A DNA stretch of 64,000 nucleotides from an uncultured Prevotellaceae bacterium (lineage in GTDB: Bacteria > Bacteroidota > Bacteroidia > Bacteroidales > Bacteroidaceae). Positions 34,862 to 47,977 of this stretch are shown here, piece by piece (within the stretch, counting starts at the first letter, position 1; each line of letters begins with the position of its first letter). The stretch is taken from contig OMWH01000005.1 in assembly GCA_900314755.1 (NCBI GenBank), positions 80,272 through 144,271 on the forward strand, in the 5' to 3' direction. The notes below the pieces were generated by a model, which was given only the letters and a program-made list of their open reading frames with translations, was not told where the DNA came from and did no database searches. The position numbers were made by a program, and so were the translations under genes.

Positions 34862-36655
34862 TCATCCCAGCAAATGTTCTAAATCCCTTTGGGGTAAAAT
34901 ACAGAGTATTGCTTTCCCGTCTGGTGTATAATTAACATTAGAACAGGAAAATAGTTCATTGACAACATTCTCCATCTCTTCATTAGTAAGAACCTGTCCT
35001 GAAGGTATGGCAGCATGACGAGCAAGGCTTAAAGCAAGTGAAGAATGAATATCATGAAGACTACCCATCCCCTTTTCTATCGTATCACTTACCATATCCT
35101 GCACCAACTGAACATAGTCAAGTCCTTCAATACCGGCAGGTATCGCCTGTATACCATAACTACATTGTCCAAGATCTGTCAAGTCAAAACCCATCATTTG
35201 CAATTCTGGTAAAATCTTTCCTACAACAACCGCGTCTGAGGGAGCAAACCGCACAACCTCAGGGAAGAGCACTCGCTGGCTGTTTACTACCTGGGATTCC
35301 AATTGAGACAGATAGCGCTCGTATCGGATTCTCACATCAGCTCGATACTGGTCAATAATCATAAGACCTGATTTTACTGCCGTCATGATATAGCGACCCT
35401 TATATTGATAATGTATAGGAGACTTCTCTTCTAACTCAAAAGCATCCATCTCCAAAGACGTTTGCTGAGGATGTTCTGGCAGTTGCTCATAAAGTTTTTC
35501 CCATTCAGCAGATTTCTTGGGGAGGCGCTCATCATGGTGCTGCTGTTTGAAAGGATTATAAGAAGGATTATAAGAGGGTTGAGGAACATCCACCTTTTGA
35601 CTACCAGAATTAAATATGGGAATATCAGGTTGCCCTACCGTGTCAAAGTCTATCTGAGGTATTTCACAAAACCTTCCTATTGCATCTTTCACGGCAGCCA
35701 TAAGGATTTGCCAAATAGCCTGCTCGTTCTCAAACTTGATTTCTGTCTTGGTGGGATGGATATTCACATCAATATCAGAAGGAGGAACTTCAAAATAGAC
35801 AAAATATGGAACCTGCATTCCTACCGGCACCAAACGATCAAAAGCCTGCATCACCGCTTTATGGAAATAGGCATGTTTCATGAAACGCCCATTGACAAAG
35901 AAATAATTATGTGCCCCTTTTTTCTTCGCAGACTCTGGTTTCCCCACAAAACCCGAAATCTTGCAAATCGCAGTCTCAACTGAGACTTCTAATAAGTCTT
36001 GATTAAAACGTTTACCAAACACATCAACAATACGTTGGCGTAGTGAACCGCTCTTCAGGTTTAGCAATTCCTGTCCGTTACTATGCAGCGTGAAATTGAT
36101 TGAGGGATAGACAAGGACGATACGTTCAAAAGCCGTTAAGATATTATTCAACTCTGTCGCATTCGTCTTTAGGAACTTTCGCCGGGCTGGTACATTAAAG
36201 AACAGATTCTCCACCTTGAAATTACTTCCAACAGGACAATTTACAAGTTCCTGTGACTCCACTTTCGAACCAGATATACGTAAACATGTACCCAGTTCAC
36301 TTCCAGCCATCCTTGTACGAAGTTCAACCTGAGAGACTGCAACGATAGAGGGTAATGCCTCGCCACGGAACCCCATAGTCGTCAACGCAAACAAATCATC
36401 GGCTTTACGAATCTTTGAAGTAGCATGACGCTCAAAGGACAGACGGGCATCTGTCTCAGACATACCCTTTCCGTCATCAATCACCTGGATAGAGGTACGT
36501 CCCGCATCCACCACTAAGACCTTTATCGTATGGGCGCCAGCGTCCACAGCATTCTCCACCAGTTCCTTAATGACAGAGGCGGGACGCTGAATCACCTCGC
36601 CTGCCGCTATCTGGTTGGCAACAGAGTCTGGCAATAACTGTATGACATCACTCAT
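34862..36655 (-). CDS. mutL: DNA mismatch repair protein MutL
   Basis: ATPase that couples mismatch recognition by MutS to strand removal. 597 residues. The GHKL ATPase head is clear: [11 protein letters not shown] (about 31-41), DDGKGM (about 60-65) and [10 protein letters not shown] (about 94-103). The C-terminal dimerisation domain begins near 405. Where endonuclease-type MutL proteins carry DQHAxxER, this one reads [14 protein letters not shown], so nuclease activity is doubtful. It is the last gene of the guaB operon, with an 8-nt overlap with the OstA-like gene. Confidence 0.95.
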   Translation of the reverse strand: MSDVIQLLPDSVANQIAAGEVIQRPASVIKELVENAVDAGAHTIKVLVVDAGRTSIQVIDDGKGMSETDARLSFERHATSKIRKADDLFALTTMGFRGEALPSIVAVSQVELRTRMAGSELGTCLRISGSKVESQELVNCPVGSNFKVENLFFNVPARRKFLKTNATELNNILTAFERIVLVYPSINFTLHSNGQELLNLKSGSLRQRIVDVFGKRFNQDLLEVSVETAICKISGFVGKPESAKKKGAHNYFFVNGRFMKHAYFHKAVMQAFDRLVPVGMQVPYFVYFEVPPSDIDVNIHPTKTEIKFENEQAIWQILMAAVKDAIGRFCEIPQIDFDTVGQPDIPIFNSGSQKVDVPQPSYNPSYNPFKQQHHDERLPKKSAEWEKLYEQLPEHPQQTSLEMDAFELEEKSPIHYQYKGRYIMTAVKSGLMIIDQYRADVRIRYERYLSQLESQVVNSQRVLFPEVVRFAPSDAVVVGKILPELQMMGFDLTDLGQCSYGIQAIPAGIEGLDYVQLVQDMVSDTIEKGMGSLHDIHSSLALSLARHAAIPSGQVLTNEEMENVVNELFSCSNVNYTPDGKAILCILPQRDLEHLLG

Positions 36656-38294
36656 TCTTTTCCTCCTTTCTGTTCAGTTTCTGTCTAGGTGCCTCTCTTC
36701 TCTTGATCTCCTTCAGCTCCTGACCTGCATTCTTTGGTCTCCAATTGAAGATATCATCTTTGTTTAGAGGTCGAATGTAGTCAAACCACGCATACTGCGG
36801 AAGGAAATATTTAGTTGGCGGTATCTGTGTCATGGGATAAAGTGTTCCCACGGGTTTCTCCATCCATATCTTTTTCATTTTCCTGTTTTCCAGAAACATC
36901 TTCATCCATGGTGTCTCTGTATAGTTCAGTCCTATCAGGGTACTGTCAGACTCATCCACAGGATAATACACAATCAACACATTGCCCACCGCATCAGTCT
37001 CATAAATCTCACCTTTCTCGAAATAAGCAAGCATCTCCTTGGATGATACTTGATTGAAATGGACGGTGTCTGGCATCTGTTCGGTTGAGAAAGCCTGACC
37101 AAGCACATGAGCCCTATTAATGGTAGAGTCTTTCATATAGACACGTATCTCCTCACCAAACAATTGCTGACTACCATTCCACACAATAGGGTCACGATAC
37201 ATCGTCATACAAGAGTCTTTCGAGTTGTATACAAGTGAATCACAAACAGCCTGCACATCTACCCGGTAAGCGCGTACCTTATTATATGCATGTATCTTAC
37301 GGTAGACAGAATCCGTATTGATATTGAAAGTATACAACTTAAACGTGTCAGCATGCATATAAAGCGTGTCTTTCTGTGAATAATCCATTGCCACAGCACG
37401 TTTCGTAGCCATTGCATACCCTGTAGAATCATTATACTCACAATAATCACCCGTCAGTCGGTTCTTATTAGCAGAGTCAGTATAGATAACGTTCCAATAA
37501 GCATAGCTAGTTCCCTTCTTAGCATCATGATAGACACTATCCCCAACGATAGTACGTCCCTGATCCTTCATTATTGAACGACCAAAAAGCTCTGAAGTCT
37601 CTGTCTTGGTATTATAATAGCCGTCCTCGCTGTAAATATGACTTGTACCCGACGTAATATTCGAGGGTCCCACAATATGGGCACGGGAAGTCTGTGTGTC
37701 ATAATAGAGGGAGTCAGTTGTCAGGTAAAAGTTCTTATCGCGAAGACGCACATCATAATAGAACATTGCCATCTTTGTATCTGTATGATATTCCCCCCAG
37801 TCACTTGTCAAAGTAGAGTTATTGTCAACGAGTTTACCACCCTCAAAAAAATTACCAAAATTATAAAGACGGTCATAGTCAAGACTATCCGTGTAGAGGG
37901 TAGACTGCCGATGTTTTAGCACTACATTATAGCGCGCTTGTGCTATCTGCGCATTACCATCATAATAGGCATAGTCACTGAAAAGCTTCAAAGTGTCACC
38001 CTGCAGCATCTTCACATGTCCAAAAGCCTCAAAAGAATTTGTCTGTTGAAAGAAATTGGCACTATCGCAATAAAGATTAGCTCCCATGTGGCGGAAATGA
38101 ACATTACCCACCAGAATTTGGGCATCTCCATTGCGATACTGGTCGTAGCGCAACTGATCAGAATGGACTAGATAAACACGTTTGTCCTCCTGCCGCTTGC
38201 GGGAAGTATTCCGCTTGCGGTCAGGCTGCATCGCCCAGACGAGACTCAGTCCGAACAGACACAGCAGCAAGAATGCTACCGTACGGAGTCTCAT
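36648..38294 (-). CDS. OstA-like (LptA-fold) LPS-transport-associated protein
   Basis: 548-residue exported protein with an N-terminal signal helix ([19 protein letters not shown]). It is built of repeating short beta strands typical of the LptA/OstA jelly-roll: [42 protein letters not shown], then repeated xADTFKLY and [12 protein letters not shown]-type units. LptA-like folds bridge LPS across the periplasm; Bacteroidota versions like this one are long. Cotranscribed with two parvulin chaperones that fold outer-membrane proteins. Overlaps its upstream gene by 4 nt (ATGA) and mutL by 8 nt. Confidence 0.85.
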   Translation of the reverse strand: MRLRTVAFLLLCLFGLSLVWAMQPDRKRNTSRKRQEDKRVYLVHSDQLRYDQYRNGDAQILVGNVHFRHMGANLYCDSANFFQQTNSFEAFGHVKMLQGDTLKLFSDYAYYDGNAQIAQARYNVVLKHRQSTLYTDSLDYDRLYNFGNFFEGGKLVDNNSTLTSDWGEYHTDTKMAMFYYDVRLRDKNFYLTTDSLYYDTQTSRAHIVGPSNITSGTSHIYSEDGYYNTKTETSELFGRSIMKDQGRTIVGDSVYHDAKKGTSYAYWNVIYTDSANKNRLTGDYCEYNDSTGYAMATKRAVAMDYSQKDTLYMHADTFKLYTFNINTDSVYRKIHAYNKVRAYRVDVQAVCDSLVYNSKDSCMTMYRDPIVWNGSQQLFGEEIRVYMKDSTINRAHVLGQAFSTEQMPDTVHFNQVSSKEMLAYFEKGEIYETDAVGNVLIVYYPVDESDSTLIGLNYTETPWMKMFLENRKMKKIWMEKPVGTLYPMTQIPPTKYFLPQYAWFDYIRPLNKDDIFNWRPKNAGQELKEIKRREAPRQKLNRKEEKNE

Positions 38295-39667
38295 TTAATC
38301 CAGCCCTGATATTCGAATTGACAATCCTTATATCTGTCGTTTATGCGGACATAGGTAGTCTTTATCTTGTTAACTACCCATTCATGCAGTTTCTCCTGAC
38401 GACGTTTCTCCAACACGACATCCTTCATTACCTGAAAATCCTCCGTGATAGTAGCCTTATGCCCTTCCGTACGACTCTTCAATTTGGCAATCACGCAGAC
38501 TGTCTTACCACGCTCGTTAATCATCTGGAAAGGAGCAGATATTTCACCAACTTTTAATGTGTCCACGGCACGAGCAACTTCGGAGGGAAGGTCTTGCAGT
38601 TGGAAACGGGACGTACGTCCGTTTTGTGTGGCATTCGCCATCAATCCATTATTATTACGGGTGTTCTTATCGTCAGATATCATAGAGGCACCTGCCTCAA
38701 AGGTAAACTTTCCATCTTTTATGTCTTGGCGGATAGAATCTAGACGAGCCAGAGACTGGTCGATGGCATCCTGTCCGACGACTGGTTTACGAAGGATATG
38801 GCGGACATTCACCTTATCACCACGTTTATCTATTAACTGAATAATATGATATCCAAACTCAGACTCCACAATCTTAGACACCTTCTTAGGGTCTGTGAGA
38901 TTGAAAGCCACATTTGCAAAAGCCTGGTCTAGAGTTCCTCGTCCAGTATATCCCAGCTCACCACCACGGCGCGCTGTTCCTGGGTCTTCAGAATAAAGAC
39001 GCGCCAATGTCTGGAAAGATGTTTCTCCACGGTTCACACGATCTGTATAGTCACGTAATTCCTCTTTTACGCGGTTAATCTCATCCAAACTGACCCGAGG
39101 TGTCTGTGCAAGAATCTGTACCTCCACCTCTGTCGGAACATAAGGTATACTGTCTTGTGGCAGATTAGCAAAATAGCGGCGCACATCGGCAGGGGTCACT
39201 GTGATATCCTTCACCAACTCACGCTGCATACCTTGAATCAGCTGTCGGTCACGGAAAGACTCACGAAGTTCATTTCTGATCTGCGTCATGCTCTTTTTAT
39301 GATACTCCTCCAATTTCTCACGAGAACCTATCACAGAGATCATATATTCAATCTGTTGCTCAATACCTGAAGAAATCTCCGCTTCCGTCACTTCTATACT
39401 ATCGATAGCAGCCTGATGTAAATAAAGTTTCTGGACGGCAATCTGCTCAGGAATCGAACAGTCAGGGTCACCTTTCCATCGCATACCCTCCTGCTGCCCC
39501 TGGATACGCATTGCCTCCACATCAGACTTGAGGATAGCCTCATCACCAACAACCCAGATAACCTCATCCACTACACTCTGGACATTTGTACTATCATCAG
39601 CAACCCTTGCCTGCAAGGGCAGGGTCATCAACAATGCAACCAATGCGATAATGCTTCGTATCTTCAT
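38291..39667 (-). CDS. SurA-like periplasmic peptidyl-prolyl isomerase
   Basis: 458 residues; signal peptide MKIRSIIALVALLMTLPLQA. An N-terminal SurA-type chaperone region (VVDEVIWVVGDEAILKSDVEA near 32-52) is followed by two parvulin domains: VQILAQTP...ETSFQTLARLYSEDPGTARRGGELGYTGRG (about 175-275) and VNVRHILRKPVVGQDAIDQ...FEAGASMISDDKNTRNNNGLM (about 285-390). It escorts outer-membrane proteins through the periplasm. Follows another PPIase gene by 2 nt. Confidence 0.92.
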   Translation of the reverse strand: MKIRSIIALVALLMTLPLQARVADDSTNVQSVVDEVIWVVGDEAILKSDVEAMRIQGQQEGMRWKGDPDCSIPEQIAVQKLYLHQAAIDSIEVTEAEISSGIEQQIEYMISVIGSREKLEEYHKKSMTQIRNELRESFRDRQLIQGMQRELVKDITVTPADVRRYFANLPQDSIPYVPTEVEVQILAQTPRVSLDEINRVKEELRDYTDRVNRGETSFQTLARLYSEDPGTARRGGELGYTGRGTLDQAFANVAFNLTDPKKVSKIVESEFGYHIIQLIDKRGDKVNVRHILRKPVVGQDAIDQSLARLDSIRQDIKDGKFTFEAGASMISDDKNTRNNNGLMANATQNGRTSRFQLQDLPSEVARAVDTLKVGEISAPFQMINERGKTVCVIAKLKSRTEGHKATITEDFQVMKDVVLEKRRQEKLHEWVVNKIKTTYVRINDRYKDCQFEYQGWIK

Positions 39668-39669
39668 AC

Positions 39670-40794
39670 TTAATGATGCTTATTTACAGTCTTTAATACT
39701 TTCTTATTCACTTTTACAGGATATTTCTTACGCAGGTCATCAACCCAATGTTTATCCATCTCCTCCTGCAAGTCGGCAACCACCAGTTCCCGAACCTCCG
39801 TATAGTCTTTCGGCTTGAACCCTTTTCGTCTGTATTTTTTCTTATGCTTCTTAAAATAATATTTCAACGCCTCCTCGTCTTCAGCAGCTTGTCTGCCTAC
39901 GGACTGTTTGCTCATCTCATACAACAAGAGACCTTCAAAATACTCTCTTCCGAGACCTTGCGCCGGTTCTTCAACACTCTCAACAGGCATTGGGACATTT
40001 TGCACCATGACATCTCCCGACAGCTCACCCTCACTTACCTGATGGTGTATTTGCCGTTGTTCCCGATAACGTGAGAGAGCGTCTTCCATATCCATATACT
40101 TCCCAGACGACCTACGGTCTTTCATCCATAGGATATGGTAACCTATCGTGGAAAGGAAAGGACGACTCATCTCACCTTTTTGCAGACCGAAAGCGACATC
40201 CTCTATTTCCTTGAACATCATGCCACGACCATACCAACCCATTGAACCATCTGCGGAAGCTGACTTCTCGTCTTGGGAATACTGGCGAGCCATCTGCCCA
40301 AAATCCGCACCATCCTGCAAATCCTTATAGATGGACTCTATACGTTGCTGCGCCCGCCGTTGTTCCTCACGACTTGCCTTTTGCGACACCCGTATCAGAA
40401 TCTGAGCTGGACAAATCACCTCACTATACCCCAGATTACCAATCCTCCACTCATCGGAACCAGGACGGGACATAGGAGCATCATTTGAAGATGTACCGCC
40501 CACAACCGGTTGGTCCATCATACTATACGCATACTCACTCTTGAAAGATGAAGTGGCATCAATATGAGCATCCATCGCCGCCTTCACCTTCAACTTATAG
40601 GTGATATACAACTTCAGATAGTCAGCAACTGTCAGATGACTGACACGGCTTAAGGTAGTATTCTTTAAGTAAGACTGCTCAAACTCCGAACGTGTCACGG
40701 ACACATCACCTACCGTAAACAGTATCGGATCATCAGCCGCCTGCACTATCATTGGAACAAGCGCCAACAAAGCAATCAGCAGTCGCAACCTCAT
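39670..40794 (-). CDS. Parvulin-type peptidyl-prolyl isomerase
   Basis: 374 residues from ATG 40794; the signal peptide is MRLRLLIALLALVPMIVQA. The longer frame upstream lies inside guaB and is not used. A SurA-N-like opening (FTVGDVSVTRSEFEQSYLKN) is followed by one parvulin domain (about 125-220: CPAQILIRVS...DGADFGQMARQYSQDEKSASADGSMGWYGRGMMFKEIEDVAFGL). The C-terminus is basic (KKYRRKGFKPKDYTEVRELV). Starts 1 nt after the guaB stop. Probably a second outer-membrane protein chaperone. Confidence 0.88.
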   Translation of the reverse strand: MRLRLLIALLALVPMIVQAADDPILFTVGDVSVTRSEFEQSYLKNTTLSRVSHLTVADYLKLYITYKLKVKAAMDAHIDATSSFKSEYAYSMMDQPVVGGTSSNDAPMSRPGSDEWRIGNLGYSEVICPAQILIRVSQKASREEQRRAQQRIESIYKDLQDGADFGQMARQYSQDEKSASADGSMGWYGRGMMFKEIEDVAFGLQKGEMSRPFLSTIGYHILWMKDRRSSGKYMDMEDALSRYREQRQIHHQVSEGELSGDVMVQNVPMPVESVEEPAQGLGREYFEGLLLYEMSKQSVGRQAAEDEEALKYYFKKHKKKYRRKGFKPKDYTEVRELVVADLQEEMDKHWVDDLRKKYPVKVNKKVLKTVNKHH

Positions 40795-40795
40795 C

Positions 40796-42314
<1,519 letters not shown>

Positions 42315-42375
42315 CGCATTTTTTCCGACATAGCAAGCGTTTCACCTTATTATTAATACGATTTAACGCGAAATA

Positions 42376-44559
42376 TCAGTTCGCCATTTCCGAGAGGAAC
42401 TTAATACGCACAAGACGGATCTCGTCTTCTGAGCATTCATCGCCCAACTCGTCAATAGCAGCTTCCAGAGAGTCGGTATCACTCTCAGAGAAATAATCAT
42501 AGATATCATCGATATGATCCTCATCCATCACCTCATCCAGGAAATAGTCTATGTTCAACTTGGTACCGCTATACACGATAGCCTCCACCTCGTCAAGCAG
42601 TTCCTCGAACTCCAGTCCCTGTGCATTGGCGATATCGTCCAGAGCCACCTGACGGTCGATGCCCTGTATAATCTTCACCTTCAGCATCGACTTCTTAGCG
42701 ACAGTACGCACACGAAGGTCTGCCTGCCGAGTGATTTCGTTCTCCTCGCAATAGCGTTTGATCAAGTCCACGAACTCCTTGGCATACGGTTGTTTCACCT
42801 TACCCTCTCCTACTCCCTGGATATTCTTCAGTTCCTCCAGGTTGACGGGATAGTCCGTAGCCATCTGCTCCAAAGACACATCCTGGAAGATGACATAGGG
42901 TGGACGTCCCATTTTCTTAGACACTTTTTTACGCAGGTCTTTCAACATCGCGTTCAGTGTCGGATCCAGGGCACTGGTACCACCCTCTTGCTCTGGAGTG
43001 TTCTCTTCGTCATCGTTAAACTCCGTATCCTCCACGATGAGGAATGACTCCGGCTTCTTCAGGAACTTCTTACCAGCAGCAGTGACTTTCAATAGTCCAT
43101 AGTTCTCTACGTCCTTCTTCAGGTATCCTGCTATCAGCGCCTGCCGGATCACAGGGTTCCACAATTTCTCGTCATCATCCTCACCAGCACCGAAAAGTTC
43201 CTGCTCCTGATGTTTATGGGCAAGTATCTCATCTGTCTCACGACCCATGATAAAGTCTATCACATAGTCGGAACGGAAATTCTCCTTGATAGCAATAATC
43301 GTATTCAAGACTATCACCAACTGGTCTTTCGCCTCTATCTTGGTCTTGGGATGCAGACAATTGTCGCAGTTATGGCAGTTGTCCTGCTCATAGGTCTCTC
43401 CGAAATAATGCAGCAGCATCTTGCGGCGGCACACAGAGGTCTCTGCATAAGCTGCCGTCTCCTGCAGCAGTTGTCTGCCGATATCCTGTTCTGCAACAGG
43501 CTTTCCCTCCATGAACTTGTCGAGTTTCTGGAGATCTTTATTAGAATAGAAGGTGATACACAATCCCTCTCCCCCATCTCGACCGGCACGTCCAGTCTCC
43601 TGATAATATCCTTCCAAGGACTTAGGAATGTCATAATGGATGACAAAGCGGACATCAGGTTTGTCAATACCCATACCGAAAGCGATGGTGGCAACGATGA
43701 CATCTATCTGCTCCATCAGGAAGTCGTCCTGTGTCTGGGAGCGGAGTGCAGAGTCAAGACCCGCATGATACGCCTGTGCCTTGATATCATTGGCACGCAG
43801 TATCTCCGCCAATTCCTCTACCTTTTTACGAGAGAGACAGTAGATGATACCGCTCTTCCCCGGATGCTGTTTGATAAACTTAATGATATCCTTGTCAACA
43901 TCCTTGGTTTTAGGACGTACCTCATAATACAGGTTAGGACGATTGAATGAGCTCTTGAACTCCGTCGCATCCATGATACCCAGATTCTTCTTGATATCCG
44001 TGCGCACCTTGTCCGTTGCAGTCGCTGTCAATGCGATAATCGGTGCATTGCCTATCTCATTGATAATCGGACGGATACGACGATATTCCGGTCGGAAGTC
44101 ATGTCCCCATTCAGAGATACAATGAGCCTCATCGATAGCATAGAAGGAAATCTTCGCCTGTTTGAGGAACTCCACATTCTCCTCCTTCGTCAATGACTCC
44201 GGAGCGACATACAGCAGTTTTGTACGACCCTCTTTGACATCCAGTTTCACTTGGTCGATAGCCGACTTGTTCAGCGATGAGTTCAGGTAATGCGCTGTTC
44301 CCTCCTCACTCATTGCACTGATCACATCCACTTGGTTCTTCATCAGTGCAATGAGTGGGGAAATAACAATCGCCGTTCCATCCATCAGCAACGACGGCAA
44401 CTGGTAACAGAGCGACTTACCACCACCCGTCGGCATCAGCACAAAGGTATTCTTGCCATCGAGCACGTTCTGCACGATAGCTTCCTGATCACCCTTGAAC
44501 TTATCGAAGCCGAAGTATTTCTTCAGGGCTGCTGTCAGATTCACTTTTGTTTTTGGCAT
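42376..44559 (-). CDS. recQ: ATP-dependent DNA helicase RecQ
   Basis: 3'-5' helicase in recombination and fork repair. 727 residues. Walker A is MPTGGGKSLCYQLP (about 38-51); the DEAH box is in YAIDEAHCISEWGHDFRPEYRRI (about 136-158); motif VI is QETGRAGRDG. The zinc-binding region has CRRKMLLHYFGE and CHNCDNC (about 375-400). A winged helix is followed by an HRDC domain (about 548-625) and an acidic C-terminal extension. It starts 12 nt after clpX and is the last gene of that unit. Confidence 0.96.
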   Translation of the reverse strand: MPKTKVNLTAALKKYFGFDKFKGDQEAIVQNVLDGKNTFVLMPTGGGKSLCYQLPSLLMDGTAIVISPLIALMKNQVDVISAMSEEGTAHYLNSSLNKSAIDQVKLDVKEGRTKLLYVAPESLTKEENVEFLKQAKISFYAIDEAHCISEWGHDFRPEYRRIRPIINEIGNAPIIALTATATDKVRTDIKKNLGIMDATEFKSSFNRPNLYYEVRPKTKDVDKDIIKFIKQHPGKSGIIYCLSRKKVEELAEILRANDIKAQAYHAGLDSALRSQTQDDFLMEQIDVIVATIAFGMGIDKPDVRFVIHYDIPKSLEGYYQETGRAGRDGGEGLCITFYSNKDLQKLDKFMEGKPVAEQDIGRQLLQETAAYAETSVCRRKMLLHYFGETYEQDNCHNCDNCLHPKTKIEAKDQLVIVLNTIIAIKENFRSDYVIDFIMGRETDEILAHKHQEQELFGAGEDDDEKLWNPVIRQALIAGYLKKDVENYGLLKVTAAGKKFLKKPESFLIVEDTEFNDDEENTPEQEGGTSALDPTLNAMLKDLRKKVSKKMGRPPYVIFQDVSLEQMATDYPVNLEELKNIQGVGEGKVKQPYAKEFVDLIKRYCEENEITRQADLRVRTVAKKSMLKVKIIQGIDRQVALDDIANAQGLEFEELLDEVEAIVYSGTKLNIDYFLDEVMDEDHIDDIYDYFSESDTDSLEAAIDELGDECSEDEIRLVRIKFLSEMAN

Positions 44560-44571
44560 AGGCTTTTCTTT

Positions 44572-45789
44572 TTATTGTAAGTGTGACTTGTCGAGCTGCT
44601 GCTGGGCATACTCCGCTGTCACTTCAAAGGATTTCGTTCGTTTAGAGGGTACCTCGAACATCGCATCCATCATGATACTCTCCACGATAGAGCGCAGTCC
44701 GCGGGCACCGAGTTTATATTCCACTGCCTTGTCGACGATGAGTTTCAGTGCCTCTGGGGTAAACGTCAACTTAATCCCATCCATCTCAAACAGTTTCTCG
44801 TACTGTCGTACGATAGAGTTCTTGGGCTCTACCAATATTCTCTCCAAGGCAGTACGGTCGAGCGGGTTCAGATAGGTCAGCACTGGCAGACGACCGATAA
44901 TCTCAGGAATGAGTCCGAACGACTTCAAGTCCTGTGGCAGGACATACTGCATCAGGTCCTCCTTGTCAATCTTCCGCACGTTCTGTACAGAGTTATACCC
45001 CACCACATGGGTATTCAGACGCTGGGCAATCTTACGCTCGATGCCGTCAAAGGCACCTCCGCAGATAAACAGGATATTCCTCGTATCCACATGGATATAC
45101 TCCTGGTCGGGGTGCTTGCGACCACCCTGTGGCGGTACGTTGACCATTGTTCCCTCCAGCAGTTTCAGGAGTCCCTGCTGCACGCCCTCACCGCTTACGT
45201 CACGGGTGATGCTGGGGTTATCACTCTTACGGGCAATCTTGTCAATCTCGTCAATGAAGACGATACCTCTTTGCGCTGCCTCCACATTATAATCTGCGAC
45301 CTGCAAGAGGCGGGAGAGGATACTCTCCACGTCCTCACCCACATAACCAGCCTCGGTGAACACCGTCGCATCAACGATGGTAAAAGGCACATCAAGCAGT
45401 TTGGCGATGGTGCGTGCCAGCAGAGTCTTGCCAGTACCCGTAGAGCCTACCATGATGATATTGCTCTTCTCTATCTCCACCCCATTGTCATCCTTGGGTT
45501 GCTGGAGCCGCTTATAGTGGTTATAGACGGCAACGGAAAGGAACCGCTTCGCCTCATCCTGTCCGATGACATACTGGTCGAGATATGCCTTGATCTCCTT
45601 GGGCTTCGGCACTTTTTTCAAGTCTGTCGCACCCTCAGGAGCTTTCTTGGCATCAGGACCATAGCCGTTTGCCTTGGCAATCTCGTAGGCCTGAGCGGCA
45701 CAATCCTCGCAGATATTGCCGTTAAGACCCGTAATCAGCAGTTTTACCTCTTTATCTGTTCTTCCGCAGAAGCTACATGTTTTTCTCAT
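44572..45789 (-). CDS. clpX: ClpX, ATPase subunit of Clp protease
   Basis: AAA+ unfoldase that feeds substrates into ClpP. 405 residues. The N-terminal zinc finger is C5-x2-C8 and C30-x2-C33 (CSFCGRT; CEDC). Walker A is [13 protein letters not shown] (about 116-128), Walker [12 protein letters not shown] (about 177-187), and the pore GYVGED (about 148-153). It has the ClpP-docking region typical of the family. Its ATG overlaps the clpP stop by 1 nt (TAATG). Confidence 0.97.
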   Translation of the reverse strand: MRKTCSFCGRTDKEVKLLITGLNGNICEDCAAQAYEIAKANGYGPDAKKAPEGATDLKKVPKPKEIKAYLDQYVIGQDEAKRFLSVAVYNHYKRLQQPKDDNGVEIEKSNIIMVGSTGTGKTLLARTIAKLLDVPFTIVDATVFTEAGYVGEDVESILSRLLQVADYNVEAAQRGIVFIDEIDKIARKSDNPSITRDVSGEGVQQGLLKLLEGTMVNVPPQGGRKHPDQEYIHVDTRNILFICGGAFDGIERKIAQRLNTHVVGYNSVQNVRKIDKEDLMQYVLPQDLKSFGLIPEIIGRLPVLTYLNPLDRTALERILVEPKNSIVRQYEKLFEMDGIKLTFTPEALKLIVDKAVEYKLGARGLRSIVESIMMDAMFEVPSKRTKSFEVTAEYAQQQLDKSHLQ

Positions 45790-46460
45790 TATTTCCTTAC
45801 CAATACCTGATCTATCATACCATATTCCTTTGCCTCCTCTGCCGTCATCCAGTAGTTGCGGTCTGAGTCATTCCACACCTTGTCGTAAGGTGTGTGTGAG
45901 TGCTCTGAGATAATGGTATAGAGTTCTTTCTTGAATTTCATGATTTCCTTCGCCTCGATCTCAATATCGGATGCCTGACCCTGTACGCCACCCAGTGGCT
46001 GATGAATCATTACACGGCTATGGGGCAGTGCGGAGCGTTTCCCCTCCTTACCGGCGACGAGCAGTACTGCCGCCATCGAAGCTGCCATACCGGTGCAGAT
46101 GGTGGCAACGTCGGACGAGATAAACTGCATGGTGTCGTAGATGCCCAGTCCTGCCGTCACACTGCCACCAGGGGAGTTGAGGTAGATAGAGATATCCTTG
46201 CCACTATCCACACTGTCAAGATACAACAGCTGTGCCTGCAGGGTATTGGCGGTATAGTCGTCAATCTGTGTACCGAGGAAGATGATGCGGTCCATCATCA
46301 GGCGTGAGAACACATCCATCTGTGTCACGTTCAACTGACGCTCCTCGAGGATATAAGGGTTCAAATACTGGGCCTGCGCACTGACCACCTCGTCGAGCAC
46401 GAGACCGTTCATTCCTAAATGCTTGGTAGCATATTTTCTAAAATCGCTGTTCATATTCAT
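45789..46460 (-). CDS. clpP: ClpP serine protease subunit
   Basis: Barrel-shaped cytosolic protease. 223 residues from ATG 46460 (46454 is also possible; the longer frame runs back through promoter and terminator). The catalytic Ser is in [10 protein letters not shown], the His in [10 protein letters not shown], and the Asp near NDSDRNYWM. First gene of clpP-clpX-recQ with its own promoter. Confidence 0.97.
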   Translation of the reverse strand: MNMNSDFRKYATKHLGMNGLVLDEVVSAQAQYLNPYILEERQLNVTQMDVFSRLMMDRIIFLGTQIDDYTANTLQAQLLYLDSVDSGKDISIYLNSPGGSVTAGLGIYDTMQFISSDVATICTGMAASMAAVLLVAGKEGKRSALPHSRVMIHQPLGGVQGQASDIEIEAKEIMKFKKELYTIISEHSHTPYDKVWNDSDRNYWMTAEEAKEYGMIDQVLVRK

Positions 46461-46474
46461 AATCAAAGTAAATA

Positions 46475-46482
46475 CAAAATTA
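46475..46482 (-). promoter_or_regulatory. -7 box of clpP
   Basis: Minus-strand TAATTTTG sits directly behind the trigger-factor terminator and 15 nt before the clpP ATG. The usual -33 position falls within the terminator hairpin and has no TTTG. Confidence 0.55.
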
Positions 46483-46484
46483 CG

Positions 46485-46521
46485 AAAAAAAGTCGGAACA
46501 CCATGCATTCCGACTTTTTTT
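46485..46521 (-). terminator. Terminator of trigger factor gene
   Basis: A 14-bp perfect stem (AAAAAAAGTCGGAA and TTCCGACTTTTTTT on the plus strand) closes a 9-nt loop; on the minus strand it ends in a run of T. It separates tig from clpP. Confidence 0.9.
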
Positions 46522-46569
46522 TTGGTTAAAGAAATATAAAGAAGTCTCTTTCTTTACTTATTTCGTGAC

Positions 46570-47934
46570 TTATTTCTCCTGTAACATCTTCTGGAAGTCT
46601 TCCAAAGTAATGTCTTTCTCGTTCAGTTTAACGACATCCTTCAATGCGGCTGTCAGCTTCACGTCAACGGCACGGTCAACGAGTCCGTCTACGTTCTCAC
46701 GCTTCTTCAACATCTCTGCAGCATAGTTGTCGAGGTATTCCTCAGGAACATTCGACATGCCATACTGGGCGAACTGGGCACGGGCAGCCTCTTTGGCAAC
46801 AGCCTTCAGGTCGTCGTCCTCCACCTTGATATTCTGGGCAGCCACCAGCTGTTCCTTGATCAGGTGCCATCCGAGTTCCTTGATGCTTGCCTCGAAATTC
46901 TCCTCCACGAATTTCTCACCCTTGTCCTTGTTATTGTTCAGCATCACACGCTTCAGCAGAGCCTCTGGGAACTCCAGCTTGCCCACCTTCTTCTCCATGT
47001 GCTTGCGGACATCGAGCAGGAACTTATAGTCAGAGTCTGACTTGAACTGCTGACTGATCATGTCGCAGATCTTCTGACGGAACTCCTTCTCGTCTTTCAC
47101 ATTACCCTCGCCGAAGGTCTGGTCGAAGAGCTCTTGGTTAACCTCTGCCTTCACATAACGGCTAATTTCGGTAATCTGATAGGTGAAGTCGCCCTCGTGG
47201 TCTTTCACATCCTCTTTCTGAATCTTCAAGAGGGAAGACACCTCCACGTCACTCTCTGGATATGCCTTGCGGGGATTCCAGGTGATGATGTCACCCAACT
47301 TTGCGCCGTCGAAGAGTTTCTTCTGGTCGTCCACCTTCATATACTGGGGCATCAGCACTGCGTCTGCAACGGTGATACCACCCTCTTTCACATTTCCGTC
47401 GGCATCCAGCTCCCGGAGGTCACCTTTCAGCATGTCACGCTGTTCGGCATCGTAAGCCTCTACCTTGTCGTAGTGACCGGCACGCTGCTGGTACATCTCC
47501 ACCTGCTGGTCGATGAGCTTATCGTCAACGGTGATGTTATAATAGTCAATCTTATCCTTACCGCTCAGTTTTGCCTCGAACTCTGGGGCAACAGCGATAT
47601 CGAACTTAAAGGTCAGAGGCTCCTCGCCCTCGAAGTTGAGCGCCTCCTGCTTGTCACTGGGCAATGGCTCACCCAGCATCTGAATTTTGTTCTCACGAAC
47701 ATACTCATAGAGTTTCTCACCCAGCATCTTGTTCACTACGTCCACCTTGACAGCGGCACCATACTGGCGCTTGATGAGACCCATAGGGGTCATACCGGGA
47801 CGGAAACCGGGCACGTTAGCACGTTTACGACAGTCCTTCAGGGTCTTCTCGACCTCTGCCTGATAGTCTTCTTTCTCCAATGTAATGGTCATCAAACCAT
47901 TGATCTTGTCAGGAGCTTCAAATGAAATATTCAT
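46570..47934 (-). CDS. tig: Trigger factor, ribosome-associated chaperone
   Basis: Binds nascent chains at the ribosome exit. 454 residues. The ribosome-binding N-domain has a variant signature near 40-55 (NVPGFRPGMTPMGLIKRQYG; the family motif is GFRxGxxP). A divergent PPIase domain lies in the middle (about 155-245) and a long helical C-terminal domain follows. Neighbour of clpPX, a widespread gene order. Own promoter and terminator. Confidence 0.93.
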   Translation of the reverse strand: MNISFEAPDKINGLMTITLEKEDYQAEVEKTLKDCRKRANVPGFRPGMTPMGLIKRQYGAAVKVDVVNKMLGEKLYEYVRENKIQMLGEPLPSDKQEALNFEGEEPLTFKFDIAVAPEFEAKLSGKDKIDYYNITVDDKLIDQQVEMYQQRAGHYDKVEAYDAEQRDMLKGDLRELDADGNVKEGGITVADAVLMPQYMKVDDQKKLFDGAKLGDIITWNPRKAYPESDVEVSSLLKIQKEDVKDHEGDFTYQITEISRYVKAEVNQELFDQTFGEGNVKDEKEFRQKICDMISQQFKSDSDYKFLLDVRKHMEKKVGKLEFPEALLKRVMLNNNKDKGEKFVEENFEASIKELGWHLIKEQLVAAQNIKVEDDDLKAVAKEAARAQFAQYGMSNVPEEYLDNYAAEMLKKRENVDGLVDRAVDVKLTAALKDVVKLNEKDITLEDFQKMLQEK

Positions 47935-47977
47935 CTTATTTTTACCTTATTTATTTATAATATTCGTTTTGAGCGTG